A stretch of 49,506 nt of DNA from Paraglomus occultum (taxonomy: Eukaryota > Glomeromycota > Glomeromycetes > Paraglomerales > Paraglomeraceae): the NCBI GenBank assembly GCA_910592205.1, contig CAJVPJ010000069.1:1-49506 (forward strand), given 5' to 3'. Shown here one piece after another: positions 46,880 to 49,506 of this stretch. The translations under genes and the position numbers were made by a program. The notes beneath the pieces are model-generated. The model did no database searches. It was not told where the DNA came from and saw nothing but the letters and a program-made list of their open reading frames with translations. Position 1 is the first letter of the stretch. The number at the start of each line of letters is the position of its first letter.

Positions 46880-47387
46880 TTTTTTTGTTTGAAGATTTCG
46901 TTACTCCGCTTGCCAGATTGATCGTCATAATTAACATGCTTGGTTTTCTATTGGTCAGCACCCATCAGTAAATTCTGATGGCACTGATCAAATTGGAAAT
47001 GGATACGAAACAGAGGCATAGCGATGCGTTCTCAACAGCTCGAAACAAAATGCTACTGCATGTAGGTGTTATCCATCAACCAGAAAGTTTCTTTTTTTTT
47101 TCTTTGTTGATGTACATAGCGGTAGATGTCCCACCTATTTATAGTCGGAGCATCGAAGGCCCTAAATTCTAATGAGTAAATATAGCCGAAAAACGATTGT
47201 AATTACAATTGATGATTTAAAGTCGGCATGATATATTAATATCAATATTAATATTAATATGAATGTAAGCCACTATTGCGGGTTTACCGCCACATCAGCC
47301 ACTTGGCGTTCAAGGTCATGCAAAAGTCACGTTACTGAAAATTGGTAACCTCTGTCGTGACATTTAACATTCCCTTTCACATTTGAT
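46880..47387. other. Intergenic, nothing supported
   Basis: Promoter side of both bS21m and the following small gene. It includes an AT palindromic run (ATATTAATATCAATATTAAT at about 47232-47251). Confidence 0.45.
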
Positions 47388-47616
47388 ATGGAAGGACGAG
47401 AGAGTGAGTGACTGATTTTCGATAATTGCAAAGTGATTTAATGAATAAAGTATGAGGCGATAACGGGTAGTGCCCCTAGTTAAGGCAGAGACAATTGGTT
47501 CTCCAATGGATACTGATAACGAGACGGTGCCACGCAATGATAACCTTGAATCTGAAAGTGCGAGAAGGATACGAGAAATAGAAGAGACCGAGAAAGTAAT
47601 GTCTCGATTGTTATAA
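47388..47616 (+). CDS. Small two-exon protein, coiled-coil, unassigned
   Basis: Exon 47388-47403 (MEGRE) joins exon 47480-47616 through a 76-bp intron with GTGAGT donor, giving 50 residues that end in a charged helix (SARRIREIEETEKVMSRLL). An alternative donor GTAATG at 47596 could splice to an exon at 47792-47866 (NTAVLVDFKSK...). The helix followed by an N-T-A-x-L stretch faintly recalls the Mediator subunit MED11, but no join keeps both parts. The function is not assigned. Confidence 0.35.
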
Positions 47617-47866
47617 TTATATTCATAAAATATACTGTAATATTAATTATAAATTGCTAAAATTAACATGGACAAAGACCATCAAAACACTATTATTAAT
47701 TTCAAAAGATACTATTTGCTACCCTTACTGGACCATTCCAAACGTTATTAAAATTTTTCTATTTCTGTAGCCTTCTTCATTTTTTTCGCAGAATACGGCG
47801 GTTCTTGTGGACTTTAAATCGAAATTGTTTATTGCTGTATATATTTGCAATTTCTCAGACGCTTGA

Positions 47867-48447
47867 GGTCTTTTTTTTTAAACAACTTAAATGTTAGTTA
47901 TAGTTGTCATAATGGACTCGAGCATGAGCCGCAAATATGCCACTAAGCAAGCGTTTCCAAAACATTCTTTGGTTATGCTAGTGTTATCTCGGCAGCCTGC
48001 CCCTACTATTTCATCAGACCACGACAACCTGCTTAAATTTACGTGTATCATTATTTCCCCGGAAAACTACAGTCAATTGGCTTTATTCATACCTGTCTAA
48101 TAATATAAGAAAAAATATTATACAAAACTTGGTGAATACGACCAACAAAGATTTTCAAGAGAAAAACCCCCGTTTTGAATCGATGGTAATAAAATCTTTT
48201 TCCGGGTATAAAACAAGATCAGATCGGTTGAAAATATGTTGACAAAGGCATTATTTTATAAAAGCGCATTGTAGATTGTTTTCAAACTTGGCATGTTTAT
48301 TCATATTTATAATTGTAGAAAATTAATTTTTTTGTTACACGCCGTAACTTAAACTGGGGTACATAACGTGATCGATTAACAAATTTAACATCAGTAATAA
48401 TAATAATACTCGAACCGTGTGATACGCCAACGCTCGCTTCTCACATA
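47867..48447. other. Intergenic, nothing supported
   Basis: Promoter side of the CS-domain gene; no other pattern recognised. Confidence 0.4.
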
Positions 48448-49084
48448 ATGACAACCGTAGAGTCCCCGAAAGTAACTTTCAGACAGACTTTAAACTTTGT
48501 CAGTATTATTTACCACATATCAGATATCGAAAAGGATGATATTCACGTAGATTTTCAAGCTGAATCAGTTGAGTAAAATGTGATGTGTAAGTACGAACCA
48601 CATTTCGCTCTCTTTGTTACTAACACAAAATCTGCTTTATCGTCGTTTATCAGACGACCATCACACTTTCCAGTACGTCAACTTCATACACAATACATCA
48701 TAATAAGGTCGATGTATCGGCAAATACATACTCGGTCTCACCATCAAACGTGGTCATTGTACTCAAAAAATCGGACAGGATGGAATGGCAATCTCTTAAA
48801 TTCATACATGATGACACGGAAGAAGAGAAATACTTTCTTACTGTGGATAATGTACAAAAATGTAAACAAGAGACTGAAAATGAATCAAACTGGGTAAATA
48901 TTATCATTAGTGATGGTACTGCTATAATGCCGAGTATTTATCGAGTTTGTAACATGACTCACACCCCCATTAATTCTATCTCCAGACACAACATAATATT
49001 CTCCCTCAGATTACCTCCATGCAAGCTTTCAGAAACCAGGATGGGATTATCATACAAATGACGACCAAACAAACGCCAGAGTAA
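48448..49084 (+). CDS. CS-domain (p23/Hsp20-like fold) protein
   Basis: CS domains are beta-sandwiches found in Hsp90 co-chaperones and adaptor proteins. Exons 48448-48572, 48674-48893 and 48986-49084 join in phase and give 147 residues. Seen: the first strands VTFRQTLNFVSIIYHISDI and DDIHVDFQAESV, the middle strand SYTIHHNKVDV, and the typical end YSVSPSNVVIVLKKSD followed by EWQSLKF. A charged tail follows. Without splicing at 48573-48673 the frame hits TAA at once, so this intron decides the call. It resembles the CS part of PIH/SGT1/NudC-type proteins; the exact subgroup is unclear. The stop is 34 bp from the convergent gene. Confidence 0.7.
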
Positions 49085-49117
49085 ACCTCCCGCTGCAACA
49101 CGATAAGCAGAGATCGT

Positions 49118-49379
49118 TTAAATTCTATAAGATGTTATAATATCATTGATCGGTTGTGGTGTCAATTCTGTCTTGAACTGCTCGGCCTTGACATGGGTAT
49201 CGACATCGACTACGCTATCTAATTCTTTCCGTATTATCTTAACCGCATTTATCCATGTTTCATATTCTTTGGCTTCGCCATATGTAACTACTCGAAATGG
49301 AATGTCGCCAGTTGTGATTCCTAACAATCGCATTGCGCGGAATTGTTCGCGCAGTCGTGATTGAATCGTCTGCGTCAAT

Positions 49380-49381
<2 letters not shown>
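49118..49381 (-). CDS. 3' end of an unassigned gene, truncated by the contig end
   Basis: An open frame of about 86 codons without ATG enters from the poly-G tract and ends at TAG (49118). Composition is clearly coding (REQFRAMRLLGITTGDIPFR, EYETWINAVKIIRKELDSVV). It is the C-terminal part only and the family is not recognised. Confidence 0.55.
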
Positions 49382-49415
<34 letters not shown>

Positions 49416-49506
49416 AAGGGGGGGGGGGAGGAGGAAAAAAAAAAAAAAACAAAGGAAAAAACAAAAAAAAGAAAGAAGCGAGGGGCTGACGGAGAAAACC
49501 CACAGC
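49382..49506. other. Low-complexity contig end, probable assembly artefact
   Basis: Thirty-three G in a row (49382-49414), then AAA, eleven more G, then A-rich purine sequence and a short mixed tail. It cuts an open reading frame and is unlike telomeric repeats (TTAGGG type). Confidence 0.75.

Noticed and set aside
48574-48623. In-frame TAA in the CS gene considered as a nonsense mutation
   Set aside because: A 101-bp GT-AG intron removes it and restores the CS-domain core.
1-49506. Search for CRISPR arrays, rRNA operons, bacterial operons or viral replication genes
   Set aside because: None seen; splice sites and families are eukaryotic throughout.

Overview
The window looks like a nuclear contig from an AT-rich, intron-dense filamentous fungus, most likely an arbuscular mycorrhizal (Glomeromycotina-type) genome. 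The introns are short (mostly 65-135 bp) and end in AG. The accessory genes point the same way: kinases with a Cys-x2-Cys ribbon, a WTSGN-like motif and a kinase domain, plus Sel1-repeat proteins, both of which are greatly expanded in that group. This lineage call is inference from gene content. Exon models were built by eye from reading frame, splice sites and family conservation.

Layout. 1-2.65 kb: the 3' part of PIG-U (GPI transamidase subunit, + strand) faces NAA40 (histone N-terminal acetyltransferase, - strand). Each carries a GC-AG intron, and the PIG-U gene also carries a MITE in an intron. 5.1-5.7 kb: GINS subunit PSF1 (-). 6.5-10 kb: an 18-exon fusion of pseudouridine-5'-phosphate glycosidase and a PfkB sugar kinase (+). 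10.2-12 kb: a kinase whose N-terminal region is decaying (-). 12.8-13.8 kb: cytochrome b561 (-). 15.6-16.2 kb: an unassigned two-exon gene (+). 17.1-18.1 kb: an unassigned three-exon gene with a faint actinoporin/lectin-like pattern (-). 19.3-21.4 kb: a CNH-domain protein (-). 23.9-26.5 kb: a larger paralog of the kinase, built from repeated N-lobe-like modules ahead of one full kinase domain (-). 28-30 kb: weak gene remnants, one with a COMM-domain pattern. 30.9-32.2 kb: an alpha/beta hydrolase (+). 32.9-37.7 kb: a duplicated pair of Sel1-repeat genes, one intact and one broken. 39.7-40.6 kb: a secreted GPI-anchored Cys-rich protein (-). 41-46.4 kb: gene-poor, with MITEs and a kinase relic. 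46.5-46.9 kb: mitochondrial ribosomal protein bS21m (-). 47.4-49.1 kb: a small unassigned gene and a CS-domain gene (+), then the 3' end of a gene cut off by a poly-G contig end.

The single-copy genes (PIG-U, NAA40, PSF1, the pseudouridine enzyme, cytochrome b561, CNH, hydrolase, bS21m, CS) have ordinary housekeeping roles and no operon-like link. The accessory layer is kinases, Sel1 proteins, relics and small transposon ends. It shows ongoing duplication and decay, and it holds the most unusual signal: kinase genes made of serial, degenerate N-lobe modules.
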